A DNA stretch of 64,000 bases from Phycisphaerales bacterium (GCA_029268515.1 JAQWNP010000016.1:186001-250000), one strand, 5' to 3'. Counted from the stretch's first letter, positions 55,516 through 64,000 are shown. Program-made: numbers and translations. The notes: generated from the letters alone by a model not told the origin.

Positions 55516-56124
55516 TCAACCAGGCTCCTCACCGCCTTCACCGCTCGTACCGGCATCACCGCCGGTACCCGAATCTGTACCAGTTCCATCAGATGTACCA
55601 CCGTCATCCGTACCCGTCTCATCTGCTGAATCATCGGTCCCCGCAGCACCACTTTCGTCACCAGTGCCCTCTGTTGATGTCTCATCAGTAGAGTCGCCTA
55701 GATTTTCAAAGATAGATGGGTCGACAATCGTTTCTACCGATTCAAACGGCACAACGAATCCAGTATCCAATTCCATATTGACACTGTCACCTTCTTTGAT
55801 AACTGAGACGACATAACCAGCAACCCGGCCGAAGTCTCCAGCCATACCACCTATAAACTTGCCAACCATTGAGCTTGCTGCTGCCAACTGATTCTGAGAG
55901 ACCAATGCCTTAAGGTCCTCGTTGAGACGTAGATCAGCTTCTATGGATCGGATTGAATCGAGCTGCTGCAACATTGCCGTCGAGTCAGTCGGCGACAGTG
56001 GGTCCTGATAAGCCAACTCCGTGAAGATAATCTTCATGAAGTCCTCACTGGTCATTGACGCGAATCCGTTACTCGGATTTCGATCAACACTCGCTGTTCC
56101 CGCAAGAGCTGAGATATCTGTCAT
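55516..56124 (-). CDS. flgD: Flagellar hook capping protein FlgD, short form with acidic tail
   Basis: 202 aa. The N-terminal ~90 residues are FlgD-like (FASMTSEDFMKIIFTELAYQ, DPLSPTDSTAMLQQLDSIRS). A short beta segment follows (GRVAGYVVSVIKEGDSVNME, DTGFVVPFESVETIVDP). The tudor/FN3-like C-terminal domains of E. coli FlgD are replaced by a ~55-residue Gly/Thr/Asp/Ser tail. FlgD caps the growing hook. It starts one base after the stop of fliK. Confidence 0.88.
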   Translation of the reverse strand: MTDISALAGTASVDRNPSNGFASMTSEDFMKIIFTELAYQDPLSPTDSTAMLQQLDSIRSIEADLRLNEDLKALVSQNQLAAASSMVGKFIGGMAGDFGRVAGYVVSVIKEGDSVNMELDTGFVVPFESVETIVDPSIFENLGDSTDETSTEGTGDESGAAGTDDSADETGTDDGGTSDGTGTDSGTGGDAGTSGEGGEEPG

Positions 56125-56125
56125 T

Positions 56126-57793
56126 TCACATCGCCTCCGTGCTTAGATGCTCTTTTTCTTCAACTGCTATTGATTCTAAATTCAGCAAATCAAGGAGCGG
56201 GGCGAAGCGATCTTCACCAGCTCTTTTCTCAGAATTGTGATCGCCGCGATCTTGGCCGTGCTCTTCTCTCTCTCCTGCCTCGTCCCCATACTGGCCCTGC
56301 TGCGATTCACTGGATTGACCTGCGGTAGACTGCCCACCCTTCACAGTCAGTTGCTCGACTGTCATTCCTTGGGCTTTAAGGGCTGCTTCCAATGTCTGAA
56401 GGTGCTGCTGTATCAAGCCGCGGGCTTCTGCTGAGGATGCCTCAAAAGACACTGATACGCTGCCACGATTCAGATTCATTTGAATACGTACTTCACCGAG
56501 TGCATCCGGCTCAAGACGCATCCGCATCATGCCGCCATTTTGATTCAGCATGGCACTCATACCACGTACAAGTCGAGTACCCATTTGATTCAACTCACTA
56601 CGATCTTGGATCAAGCCATTTGAAGCATCAGTGGCTACAGATGTTGTAGTACTTCCACCATTGAGTAAGACTGATCCACGTGCCACCAATGGGCTATCTA
56701 AAGCTTCACCTAAGAAAATGGGTGAAGACAAAGGCGCGTGAGCGCTTCCCTGAACAGCATCTCCAACGGCCGAAACGTTTGCTGCTCTCAGCGGCTCACT
56801 TAAGGGAGCATTTGATACCTTCATCATTCGCTGATGCTGCAACTGCATATCAACTTGCTCAGCTCGTGCTTGAGCTGGCGAAAAAGAGTGATCTTCGCCA
56901 AACTGGCGTAGGCCAGCATTTTGCTGAATCACCTTTGTAGATATCTGCTTCGGATCTAACTGATTTTTACCATGATTTAGTGATGACGTATTCTCATTTG
57001 CTGATAACAGAAGCGACTGAATCGGCTTCTGATTGAGTTGGCCACGCAACTTATCTACGAGCGAAGTAGATGCTAATTCTGGTGATCTAGAAAGCTGAAG
57101 ACTTTCCTTCGACTGGCTTTCTGCTCCAGGCACTTGCTTGCTCATTGATGATATTTGTTCAAGTAATGTTTGCTTCACAGCAATTGATTCAGCAGACATA
57201 CCAAGACGATGAGATTCATGCCCTGCTTCGAGCTGTTGCAAATTCATCGAACGAGCCGCGACTGCTCCAGTACTACTGACCAAGTCGCCCTGAGCACCGA
57301 TCGCCAAATTTGCGAAGAACGATGCTGATTCAGACATACCAGATACATCTTGCGGAATATGAGCACTGCTCGGCGGGGCATCTGGCATGGCGACCAATGA
57401 TGGCATCGATTCAAGGCCCACTTGGATGTTTGAAATGGCTGCTTCCACGACATCTTGGACCACGATCACACCACTGGTTGCATCACCGACGACTGGAGCC
57501 TTCGGTTGATCAACGCTGGCGTTGGCCTCAAATGCGGAGTCTGCTGCGACTTCGACCGCATTTTCCTGGTCTGGAACCACCACTTCTGGCTCCTGCTGCT
57601 GAATCAGTGATTCCCCTGCACCGGCCAACGCACCGCTCTGATGCTCTGCCTTCGCATATTCATGAAATGGTATTTCAGCCGTTTTTGTTTCTCGACTAGC
57701 GCAGTTCCTACAAGGTGTCGGCACCGACACCTTCGGTATTGTGGATTGTTGCGTTAGGAGCATTGGGTTTTGCATTAGTGTTGAACTCATCAA
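56126..57793 (-). CDS. fliK: Flagellar hook-length control protein FliK
   Basis: 555 aa from the ATG at 57793, which overlaps the MotE-like gene by 86 bp; GTG codons near 57730 or later would reduce the overlap. Most of the protein is low-complexity, Gln/Ser/Ala rich, as in FliK rulers. The C-terminal domain is clear (LEPDALGEVRIQMNLNRGSV, FEASSAEARGLIQQHLQTLE, LKAQGMTVEQLTVKGGQ) and would switch export specificity from hook to filament. The final ~60 residues are acidic. It precedes flgD by one base. Confidence 0.9.
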   Translation of the reverse strand: MMSSTLMQNPMLLTQQSTIPKVSVPTPCRNCASRETKTAEIPFHEYAKAEHQSGALAGAGESLIQQQEPEVVVPDQENAVEVAADSAFEANASVDQPKAPVVGDATSGVIVVQDVVEAAISNIQVGLESMPSLVAMPDAPPSSAHIPQDVSGMSESASFFANLAIGAQGDLVSSTGAVAARSMNLQQLEAGHESHRLGMSAESIAVKQTLLEQISSMSKQVPGAESQSKESLQLSRSPELASTSLVDKLRGQLNQKPIQSLLLSANENTSSLNHGKNQLDPKQISTKVIQQNAGLRQFGEDHSFSPAQARAEQVDMQLQHQRMMKVSNAPLSEPLRAANVSAVGDAVQGSAHAPLSSPIFLGEALDSPLVARGSVLLNGGSTTTSVATDASNGLIQDRSELNQMGTRLVRGMSAMLNQNGGMMRMRLEPDALGEVRIQMNLNRGSVSVSFEASSAEARGLIQQHLQTLEAALKAQGMTVEQLTVKGGQSTAGQSSESQQGQYGDEAGEREEHGQDRGDHNSEKRAGEDRFAPLLDLLNLESIAVEEKEHLSTEAM

Positions 57794-58472
57794 CTCCAGA
57801 TAATCCGAAGCGTCTTAGATGTTCAAGCAAATCCGTTGCCACTCTTGTCTCTTCTTGGTCTTTCATCTCACGCAGAATGCGAGAAGTGGCATCAATTGAC
57901 ATCGAATTTAGATAAGAAGTGGCCTCCTGCATGCCTTCCTGGGGGCCTTTTTGAATTATCATCTCAAGCAAAATATTTTTTGCCTGTTTCGCTGGAAGAG
58001 CTTCTAACACTTTAACCGTGTGCTGAAACTGCGCGTCTTTTTTGCGCACCACTTGCGCTTCGATGGCCATTTTCCATGCTTCCCTTTGCTCTTCAAATGC
58101 TATTTGTCGTCGCTCTAGCTCAGCACTCACTGATTCAAGCTGACGAATGAGCATATCTCTCTCATCACCCAAGCGTCGTCTTGCTTGTGCATGGACGGTA
58201 TGAACATGTGCAATTCGCTGGACTTCCTGTTGGCTCGCCAGGGGAAGATAGTCTGGGAGATTCGCCTCATTTTCTGAAACAACAACCGCTTCTATGCTGT
58301 TGTCACTGGCCTGATCGGCAACCTCTGCTTCTGAATGAGTCAGAGATAACCATGCATTTTCGATACGATTATGATCAAGAGAGCCTTTTTGCCAGAGCAC
58401 CACAAGAATACATAAGAGTGCCAGCAAGTTAATAACAGCAATGACGCTCACGACGTTCCACAAGGTTTTCAT
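57708..58472 (-). CDS. MotE-like flagellar protein
   Basis: 254 aa. One TM at residues ~9-28 (VIAVINLLALLCILVVLWQK), a coiled-coil-prone helix (residues ~85-160), then a MgtE-N-like segment (ALPAKQAKNILLEMIIQ, NSMSIDATSRILREMKDQEE). The layout matches MotE, the periplasmic chaperone of the stator, and the gene's place between fliJ and fliK is as in many species. It overlaps fliJ by 4 bp and fliK by 86 bp. Topology and partner are not proven. Confidence 0.78.
   Translation of the reverse strand: MKTLWNVVSVIAVINLLALLCILVVLWQKGSLDHNRIENAWLSLTHSEAEVADQASDNSIEAVVVSENEANLPDYLPLASQQEVQRIAHVHTVHAQARRRLGDERDMLIRQLESVSAELERRQIAFEEQREAWKMAIEAQVVRKKDAQFQHTVKVLEALPAKQAKNILLEMIIQKGPQEGMQEATSYLNSMSIDATSRILREMKDQEETRVATDLLEHLRRFGLSGVDEFNTNAKPNAPNATIHNTEGVGADTL
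57712..57733. repeat. 22-bp inverted repeat in the MotE/fliK overlap
   Basis: AAGGTGTCGG (57712-57721), CA, CCGACACCTT (57724-57733): perfect 10-bp arms. It lies at the end of the MotE-like gene and inside the fliK N-terminus, where both frames must accommodate it. Confidence 0.7.
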
Positions 58473-58921
58473 ATGAGCGACTCCTCTCTTCTCTTAATAT
58501 TACTACTGAGATCATCCAGATTGGCCTGCTCTTTGCGGGACTGCTCTTGCTGCCAAACCTCATATCTACGCTGTCGGGTAATCTCTATGGCCAGACATTG
58601 TTTCCTGGCTTCTAAAAGCTCAACCCTGGCAGATTGCAGCTCCTGATGAACAGTCGCCAAATCAATAACCATACTCTGTGCGTGCCGCGTAACAGCTAAT
58701 GCAGACTTTGCATGCAACCGCAGTTGAGCCGTATCAACTACACCAACCATTCTTTCGCGTAATGCTTCTTGGCCTGCTTTGAGACACTCTTGTTGATGGC
58801 GAAGCTTCTGCTCAAGCATAACCCGCTGCCGTTCTAGCCGAGCAACAGATCGCTGCTGCTGCCTCTGAATAGCCTGACGAGCGCGAAGTACCGGATCGAG
58901 TTTAAACACAAAGCGACTCAT
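58469..58921 (-). CDS. fliJ: Flagellar export protein FliJ
   Basis: 150 aa, almost all a coiled coil (FKLDPVLRARQAIQRQQQRS, ARLERQRVMLEQKLRHQQEC, EITRQRRYEVWQQEQSRKEQ). FliJ is the general chaperone and the stalk that activates the FliI hexamer. Its start overlaps fliI by 4 bp and its end overlaps the MotE-like gene by 4 bp, so all three are coupled. The sequence is poorly conserved in the family; the call rests on length, helix and place. Confidence 0.88.
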   Translation of the reverse strand: MSRFVFKLDPVLRARQAIQRQQQRSVARLERQRVMLEQKLRHQQECLKAGQEALRERMVGVVDTAQLRLHAKSALAVTRHAQSMVIDLATVHQELQSARVELLEARKQCLAIEITRQRRYEVWQQEQSRKEQANLDDLSSNIKRREESLI

Positions 58922-60345
58922 AAGCCTGTATTCCTATTTTTGCCCATTCCAGTCGTTGCAACCTGTTGTCCAGGGCTCATTGCAGCAACACGCATCTGCT
59001 GGGCATTTTGAATCTGAGAATGAGCTGCCAACTCCACAATGCGCTTACAAGTCTCTGGGTATGACGCCTTCTCATGTTCGCCTTGGCGAAGAAACTCATC
59101 TAATTGCGGCATCATAGAAATAGCGCAATCACATTCAGGATCAGAGCCCTTGGCATAGGCGCCGATCGTAATAAGTTCCTCAGAACCCCTATATGCTGCC
59201 AGTAAGCTACTCAAACAGCGACGCGCAGCTTGATGTGGCTTTCCACAGATATCATCTGCAACCCGTGAAATTGAATCAGCCAAATCAATGGCTGGATGAT
59301 GCCCTCGAGCTGCTAAAGAACGGCTCAAGACCATGTGTCCGTCAAGCACGCCTCGAGCAGCATCGGCAATGGGCTCAGAGAGATCATCACCTTCAACAAG
59401 AACGGAATATAAGCCGGTAATAGAACCACCGCTTTCCAAAGTACCAGCTCGCTCTAAGAGTCTTGGCAGCGAGGAAAAAACAGAAGGCGTATAACCACGC
59501 GTCGCTGGATGCTCTCCAGCAGTTAAACCAATTTGTCTTTGTGCTTGCGCAAATCTAGTGATTGAGTCCATGATCAAAAGCACATCTTGATTCTGATCTC
59601 TAAAGTGCTCCGCCACACTACAAGCAACAAATGCCGCCCGAGAACGCATCAATGGAGACTCATCACCTGTCGAAACCACAACCACAGAACGAGCTAATCC
59701 CTCAGGCCCGAGTGCTTGCTCCAAGAAGTCTCGGACCTCACGGCCTCGCTCCCCAATCAGACCGATGACATTCACGTCAGCGCTTGCATTTCTTGCAATT
59801 GATGACAACAGAGTCGACTTGCCAACACCAGGCCCAGAGAAGACACCGACTCGCTGCCCTTTTCCAATAGGAATCATGGCATCAATGACGCGAATCCCAG
59901 TCGGAAGTGGATTTTGAATACGACGTCGCCGAAGCGCTGTTGTTGGATCCGGCATCAACAGTCGTGGTCTGGTATGAGGCACCGGTCCCTTTCCATCGAT
60001 CGGACGCCCAAGACCATTAATCACGCGTCCGAGTAGGCCTTCCCCCACCTGAACAGTCTGGGCGGACTGTTCTCCTGTGACACGCGTACCAGGCGAAATA
60101 CCCGTAGACTCACCAAAGAGCATGACAATGCTCGCCCCTTGCGTAAAACCAATGACTTCACCGCGAGGCGCGTTCTGCTCCTGATGCAGCTGCTGACCGC
60201 GTTGCTCAAAGCGCACTAAGCCACCAATAGGGACTGGAAGATCCTCTACTTGCACGCTCAGCCCTTGAACCGAAACAACAGAACCAGACAGTTCCATCGT
60301 TTCCATAGTCGCTACTCGTTCAATATGTTGTTGAAGCCCATTCAA
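58918..60345 (-). CDS. fliI: Flagellum-specific ATPase FliI
   Basis: 475 aa. The F1-like ATPase domain has Walker A GVFSGPGVGKSTLLSSIARN, the Walker B strand VLLIMDSITRFAQAQRQIGL and the type III-specific segment GEHPATRGYTPSVFSSLPRL. The N-terminal beta barrel is present (VVSVQGLSVQVEDLPVPIGG). It powers flagellar export with FliH and FliJ. The last ~25 residues extend past the usual end (AAMSPGQQVATTGMGKNRN). It overlaps fliH by 4 bp. Confidence 0.96.
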   Translation of the reverse strand: MNGLQQHIERVATMETMELSGSVVSVQGLSVQVEDLPVPIGGLVRFEQRGQQLHQEQNAPRGEVIGFTQGASIVMLFGESTGISPGTRVTGEQSAQTVQVGEGLLGRVINGLGRPIDGKGPVPHTRPRLLMPDPTTALRRRRIQNPLPTGIRVIDAMIPIGKGQRVGVFSGPGVGKSTLLSSIARNASADVNVIGLIGERGREVRDFLEQALGPEGLARSVVVVSTGDESPLMRSRAAFVACSVAEHFRDQNQDVLLIMDSITRFAQAQRQIGLTAGEHPATRGYTPSVFSSLPRLLERAGTLESGGSITGLYSVLVEGDDLSEPIADAARGVLDGHMVLSRSLAARGHHPAIDLADSISRVADDICGKPHQAARRCLSSLLAAYRGSEELITIGAYAKGSDPECDCAISMMPQLDEFLRQGEHEKASYPETCKRIVELAAHSQIQNAQQMRVAAMSPGQQVATTGMGKNRNTGL

Positions 60346-61058
60346 AGGCCAGTCCCATCATGTACGGATGGAATCAGTTCGTCGATGATACGATCAATTT
60401 GAGTCTCAATAGTTGCATCAATGGCACCGCCCCGAGTACGCACCAGACATCCCCCAGGTGTAATGGCAGCGTCAAGCGTCAGTGCAACTGAATCGACTTG
60501 TTGTAGTGTCGCACAGATATCTGGCAATACGTCACGAACAAGAGCATCCTGATCTGGATGTATCACCACTTCGACTTCAGACGTTTGAGAAACCATTGCC
60601 AGTGCATCGGAAAGTTGATCTGCTACGACGCCTGGATCTTCATGAACGACGCGGTAAACAACCCGCCTGGCAATTGCCAGCGAAAGCTGAATAGCCTGTG
60701 TCCGACACGATTCAAGTAGCTGAGCACGACTATCAACAAACGAGTTGATTTGTGTCTGCCACTGTGCAACGAGCTGCACAATTGCCTCGCTATGACTTGC
60801 TTGAGCTTCAGCCTCTCCCTTGGCGTGGCCATCTGATAAGCCCGTTTTGAATCCCTCAGTTTGTCCCTGAGCCATCCCCTCTACAGCAGCCTTGGCTTTA
60901 ATTTCTAATGCTTCTTGAGAAGCCTTCGCAATAATCTCCGACGCTTTCGCTCGAGCATCATCAAGAATGCGAGTCGCCTGCCGACCAAGATCTTCGAAAT
61001 CAACAACAACAGCTCCACTTGTCGCTTCTGCTGCCTGGTTGGATTTAATCAGTGGCAT
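60342..61058 (-). CDS. fliH: Flagellar assembly protein FliH
   Basis: 238 aa. The N-terminal half is a long Ala/Lys/Gln-rich helix (FEDLGRQATRILDDARAKAS, AKASQEALEIKAKAAVEGM), with GxxxG-type spacing (GQTEGFKTGLSDGHAKGEAE). The C-terminal half carries the FliH/HrpE-type domain (QLSLAIARRVVYRVVHEDPG, VVIHPDQDALVRDVLPDIC, PGGCLVRTRGGAIDATIETQ). It regulates FliI and tethers it to the C-ring. It sits between fliG and fliI, overlapping fliI by 4 bp. Confidence 0.93.
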   Translation of the reverse strand: MPLIKSNQAAEATSGAVVVDFEDLGRQATRILDDARAKASEIIAKASQEALEIKAKAAVEGMAQGQTEGFKTGLSDGHAKGEAEAQASHSEAIVQLVAQWQTQINSFVDSRAQLLESCRTQAIQLSLAIARRVVYRVVHEDPGVVADQLSDALAMVSQTSEVEVVIHPDQDALVRDVLPDICATLQQVDSVALTLDAAITPGGCLVRTRGGAIDATIETQIDRIIDELIPSVHDGTGL

Positions 61059-61078
61059 TGCCTACCTGCATTTCCATC

Positions 61079-62119
61079 TTAGACCACGAGATCGCTTTCC
61101 CCACCACGCCCTATGATGATGATCTCCCCGGCTTCTTCTAGTCGACGCACAATTTCAACAATACGCTGCTGGGCAGCTTCTACATCAGATACACGCAAGG
61201 GCCCCATGTACTGCATGTCTTCTTTAATAAGATCTGAAGCGCGCGTAGACATATTGCTGAAAATTTTCTCTTTAAGTTCTTCACTCGCGGTCTTAAGACT
61301 TATACAAAGCTCATCATTATCCACTTCCTTGAGAATACCTTGAACACCTTTGTCATTTACATTGAGTATGTCTTCGAACACGAACATTCGTTTACGAATC
61401 TCTGTTGCTAGCGTTGCATCTGATTCTTCTAATGCTTCAAGAATTGTTCGCTCCATTGATCGATCACACTGATTAAGTATTTCAGCTGCTGCATCCACAC
61501 CACCCAACCGTTCCATCGAAGCATTATCAACACCCGCAAATCGTGTCCTCAATCCTGCTTCGACTTCTTCGATCACTTCTGGACTCGTTTGATCCATAAC
61601 TGCAATGCGACGAACAACTTCAATCTGAATCTGCGCAGGCAAACCACTCAGAACCGCAGATCGGTCTTCTGGATCGAGATAACTCATGACAAGAGAAATT
61701 GTTTGAGGATGCTCATCTCGCACAAATGCTCGAATGGTGCCAGGCTCTGCTCCGTGCAAAAATGAGAACGGCCGCTTTTCAGCTTCTTCCTCAATTGACT
61801 GGAGAATACGATCAGCAGACTCCACGCCGAGCGCTTGAGAGAGCATTGTCTTAACTGAATCAATACCGCCAGAACGTGACTGGAAACCCGCCAACTGCAC
61901 ATTGTAGAACTCTTGCACAACCGATTCACTGAGTCCCTTGGGCACATCTCTGACAGTTGCAATCGTCGTTGTCACTTGGGCCACTAAATCATCTGGCAGC
62001 TCACGCAGCAAAGCTGCAGAAGACTCATGGTCTAACGCCAAGAGTAATATTGCTGCCTTTTGCACGCCACTTAGATCATCGCATTGATCAGGAAGTTGTT
62101 GCCTAGGAAGTGGAATCAC
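61079..62119 (-). CDS. fliG: Flagellar motor switch protein FliG
   Basis: 346 aa. The N-terminal domain (GVQKAAILLLALDHESSAAL) binds FliF. The middle domain has the EHPQTISLVMSYLDPEDRSA segment, where typical FliG has EHPQT-IA. The C-terminal torque helix has the charged pattern DDELCISLKTASEELKEKIF with MSTRASDLIKEDMQYMGPLR. All three domains are of normal length. It couples the MS ring to the stator and sets rotation direction. Three bases separate it from fliF. Confidence 0.96.
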   Translation of the reverse strand: MIPLPRQQLPDQCDDLSGVQKAAILLLALDHESSAALLRELPDDLVAQVTTTIATVRDVPKGLSESVVQEFYNVQLAGFQSRSGGIDSVKTMLSQALGVESADRILQSIEEEAEKRPFSFLHGAEPGTIRAFVRDEHPQTISLVMSYLDPEDRSAVLSGLPAQIQIEVVRRIAVMDQTSPEVIEEVEAGLRTRFAGVDNASMERLGGVDAAAEILNQCDRSMERTILEALEESDATLATEIRKRMFVFEDILNVNDKGVQGILKEVDNDELCISLKTASEELKEKIFSNMSTRASDLIKEDMQYMGPLRVSDVEAAQQRIVEIVRRLEEAGEIIIIGRGGESDLVV

Positions 62120-62122
62120 GGC

Positions 62123-63793
62123 TCAGTTATTCTCTCCATCACTGACAACCCATTGCCGCAGCAATCCCGCTGCATCAGTTGGACTCGTTCGAACGACACC
62201 AGAAATTTGATCAATCATCTCTTGGCGGCGAAGAGCTTCATCTTCAACCTCAACACCTAATAGCGCTGGCTTCATAGGATCAACTTCTGCTGCTACATCC
62301 GCATCTCCGGTTGCTAGCATGACTGGTATGCCAAGAAGCTCTTCCTGAGTAATGTCGTGCTCCTTATGACTCGCACGACGAACCATCATAAACATCATTG
62401 CCACGCTAATAAGCGCAAGCCCGCCAAGGCCTCCGTACTTGATACTCGCATCAACCAATGGACTGGCTAACCAAGACCCTTGCACTGTGTTTGGCAACGG
62501 ACCAGCCATTGCTTTGGTTTTCTGATAATCACTAAGAAAACTGACTTCGACTGTTCCTAGCATGCCTCCCTGCATCGCACTTGTATCAACAAGCGGCAAC
62601 ACAGCTGCCTTGATTGCCGCTTGTTGCTCCTGCAGAATGGGATCTAATTCAAGTGATGTTGGTGGATTTTCTGCCTGAGGATACTGTCGCTCAAATATTT
62701 GAATGAGATGAGATCGTGGCACCCCAATACTCGCATTGATTTTGACTGCGTAGCCCCCTGCATCATGAGTTTGCCGATTTCGATTTCCGAAAGCGACCGC
62801 TGAACTTGTCTCGTTACTTTCATCTTCCAGCGATCTATAGTTGTCGTTTCCAACATTAATACTAAGACTCGCATTGGGACGAATGCCGGCCTCCGAATGC
62901 ACACTCCCCGTACCTGAAGTGATTGAACGAGAAGCCTCTCGTACTGTACTCCGCTTGGGGTCTTCATAGGCTTGAGAATGTTCAACGACTTCACGCGTGT
63001 CAACTTGTGCATTGACACTCACCCGAACCCCATCAATGTAGCCCAGAATATTGAGTATTGCCTCCCGAGTATGCTTTTCTCGCTCGATTTTGACCTCAAG
63101 ATTACGACTCACGCTCGACATTTCTTGACCACGAGCACTGCGAGATCGACTCGTCATTGCATCAATCACTTGAACACGTTCGACATCTAACCCGGCATGC
63201 GACCCCGCAACGAGCCTCGCTATGGCATCAACACCATCTTGAGATATCTCATTACCAGAACTCACAACAGTGACCGATGCCGACCGCGGCCGATGCGACG
63301 TACCAAAGCCGATTGCATCTTGATCTTCCGCGATCACTACAGTAGCTGACTGTATGCCCTTCATTTGAGTGATCATTCGGGCCAACACGTTCTGCTTAGC
63401 AATACGCTCACGCGTTTTAAACTGGCCACGCGTCATGAAAATACTTTCATCTGCTGCCAGGGATTCAAAGTCAATTTGATCTGGCTGAATCACTTGCGAC
63501 TCGTTCATACGTGTTAACACCAATGAACGATCTTCAGTAGCAACAAGGATCTGGCCGCGCGACTCCTCGTAATTGATACCAGCGCTATCTAAATAGCTAA
63601 TTGCATTTGCCTTCACTTCTGGGGTGAGTCGCAAAGGCAGAGGTACCATATCGGGATTACCCGCATACAGTGCGACCAAGAACAGCGCCATAACTAATAT
63701 GACAGCCAGTGATGCCACAAAAAGACGTGCGCTTGCTGGAAGTTCGCGCATTCCATCCCAGTAACGTCGTACTGACTTAAATTGAGCCTGCAT
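62123..63793 (-). CDS. fliF: Flagellar MS-ring protein FliF
   Basis: 556 aa from the ATG at 63793, chosen because GGAGG lies eight bases upstream; ATG 63808 would add five residues but has no ribosome-binding site. The N-terminal TM (residues ~25-45, FVASLAVILVMALFLVALYA) is followed by ring-building motifs (GNPDMVPLPLRLTPEV, FMTRGQFKTRERIAKQNVLA). A large periplasmic loop (SVNAQVDTREVVEHSQAYED) and a C-terminal TM (GGLALISVAMMFMMVRRAS) follow. The tail (VRTSPTDAAGLLRQWVVSDG) binds FliG. It forms the rotor base in the membrane. Confidence 0.96.
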   Translation of the reverse strand: MQAQFKSVRRYWDGMRELPASARLFVASLAVILVMALFLVALYAGNPDMVPLPLRLTPEVKANAISYLDSAGINYEESRGQILVATEDRSLVLTRMNESQVIQPDQIDFESLAADESIFMTRGQFKTRERIAKQNVLARMITQMKGIQSATVVIAEDQDAIGFGTSHRPRSASVTVVSSGNEISQDGVDAIARLVAGSHAGLDVERVQVIDAMTSRSRSARGQEMSSVSRNLEVKIEREKHTREAILNILGYIDGVRVSVNAQVDTREVVEHSQAYEDPKRSTVREASRSITSGTGSVHSEAGIRPNASLSINVGNDNYRSLEDESNETSSAVAFGNRNRQTHDAGGYAVKINASIGVPRSHLIQIFERQYPQAENPPTSLELDPILQEQQAAIKAAVLPLVDTSAMQGGMLGTVEVSFLSDYQKTKAMAGPLPNTVQGSWLASPLVDASIKYGGLGGLALISVAMMFMMVRRASHKEHDITQEELLGIPVMLATGDADVAAEVDPMKPALLGVEVEDEALRRQEMIDQISGVVRTSPTDAAGLLRQWVVSDGENN

Positions 63794-63815
63794 CGCTTTG
63801 GCCTCCATGCCACGA

Positions 63816-63852
63816 TCGGCTTTCGCCGAAGCCGACTGCGATCAGTCGGCTT
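63816..63852 (-). promoter_or_regulatory. Mutually exclusive hairpins before fliF
   Basis: TCGGCTT occurs at 63816-63822 and again at 63846-63852, and AAGCCGA at 63829-63835 can pair with either. One structure is a 10-bp stem (AAGCCGACTG, loop CGAT, CAGTCGGCTT; 63829-63852). The other is a 7-bp stem (63816-63835) just before the fliF start region. An attenuator-like switch is possible; no T-run follows. Confidence 0.4.
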
Positions 63853-63860
63853 ACCCTCAC

Positions 63861-63882
63861 CTAGAGCCATCCATGGCTCTAG
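63861..63882 (-). promoter_or_regulatory. 10-bp hairpin between fliE and fliF
   Basis: CTAGAGCCAT (63861-63870), loop CC, ATGGCTCTAG (63873-63882). A perfect stem 14 bp after the fliE stop. With the structure at 63816-63852 it fills the 100-bp gap. It could stabilise or partly terminate the transcript. Confidence 0.45.
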
Positions 63883-63895
63883 AACCTAACGCGAT

Positions 63896-64000
63896 CTAAA
63901 CCCGCGTCTGCTTAATCTCATCATATGCTTCTAACACCTTATTGCGTACCTGAAGAAGCATCTTAAAGGCTGTATCTGCCTTCTGTGTTGCAATCATGAC
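63896..64000 (-). CDS. fliE: Flagellar hook-basal body protein FliE, N-terminus outside window
   Basis: Only the last 34 codons and the TAG stop (63896-63898) are in the window. The segment reads AFKMLLQVRNKVLEAYDEI, the conserved FliE C-terminus that links the MS ring to the rod. It is the first visible gene of the flagellar operon and lies ~100 bp upstream of fliF. Confidence 0.88.
   Translation of the reverse strand, partial: VMIATQKADTAFKMLLQVRNKVLEAYDEIKQTRV

Noticed and set aside
55383-55685. 100-aa minus-strand frame overlapping the flgD tail
   Set aside because: It is the repetitive flgD tail read in another frame, with Val/Arg-rich composition typical of shadow frames.

Overview
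The window reads as chromosomal DNA of a free-living, flagellated bacterium of the Planctomycetota, most likely Phycisphaerae-like. This is an inference from gene content: two divergent planctomycete-style ECF sigma factors, a long Bacteroidetes/Planctomycetes-type PurF, a MutL-like ASKHA ATPase next to a DUF6754 membrane protein, a short DUF6268-type outer-membrane barrel, and a complete-looking fliE-to-flgE flagellar block. No phage, insertion sequence, CRISPR array or rRNA was seen. One tRNA (Ala, anticodon CGC) is present. || Layout. (1) 1-7552, minus strand: eight tightly spaced or overlapping genes. They encode a PH-like membrane protein, a 140-aa protein, a MutL-like ATPase, a barrel-sandwich/KOW-like protein, a secreted FN3+DUF6754 membrane protein, two further membrane proteins and a third that runs off the left edge. 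I think this is one operon for an uncharacterised membrane-associated machine, and it is the best candidate here for an undescribed system. (2) 7637-20952: housekeeping genes (birA, nadC, a HIT protein, ppdK, pabB), a PilZ/YcgR-like gene with a probable frameshift, a methyltransferase, a transglutaminase/DUF58 pair, scpB and an isolated atpC. (3) 20989-23907: a divergent CYTH protein and a translationally coupled trio of two ECF sigma paralogues and a 135-aa protein. (4) 24095-32097, plus strand: ahcY, a CstB-like persulfide dioxygenase/rhodanese, purF, rpsD and a PpiD-like membrane protein. (5) 32135-47933: csaA-like, ileS, a ZIP transporter, an outer-membrane protein, tRNA-Ala, a DinB-like protein, mutS, twin thioredoxin-like proteins, a secretin-N-like secreted protein, obgE, rpmA and a GNAT enzyme. 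(6) 47934-50380: a 743-bp non-coding region with dyads in front of dnaA, a possible replication origin. (7) 50433-53149: a secreted repeat-like protein and a DegT-family aminotransferase. (8) 53169-64000, minus strand: the flagellar export, rotor and hook operon, ordered fliE (partial), fliF, fliG, fliH, fliI, fliJ, a MotE-like gene, fliK, flgD, flgE, flbD. || Working together. The flagellar genes build the MS ring and rotor (FliF, FliG), the export ATPase complex (FliH, FliI, FliJ) and the hook (FliK, FlgD, FlgE). The PilZ protein could link c-di-GMP to the motor. ahcY and the persulfide dioxygenase both touch sulfur metabolism. Start codons were revised by hand where a Shine-Dalgarno sequence or the family's usual length argued for it. 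All family calls come from motifs recognised by eye; no database search was run.
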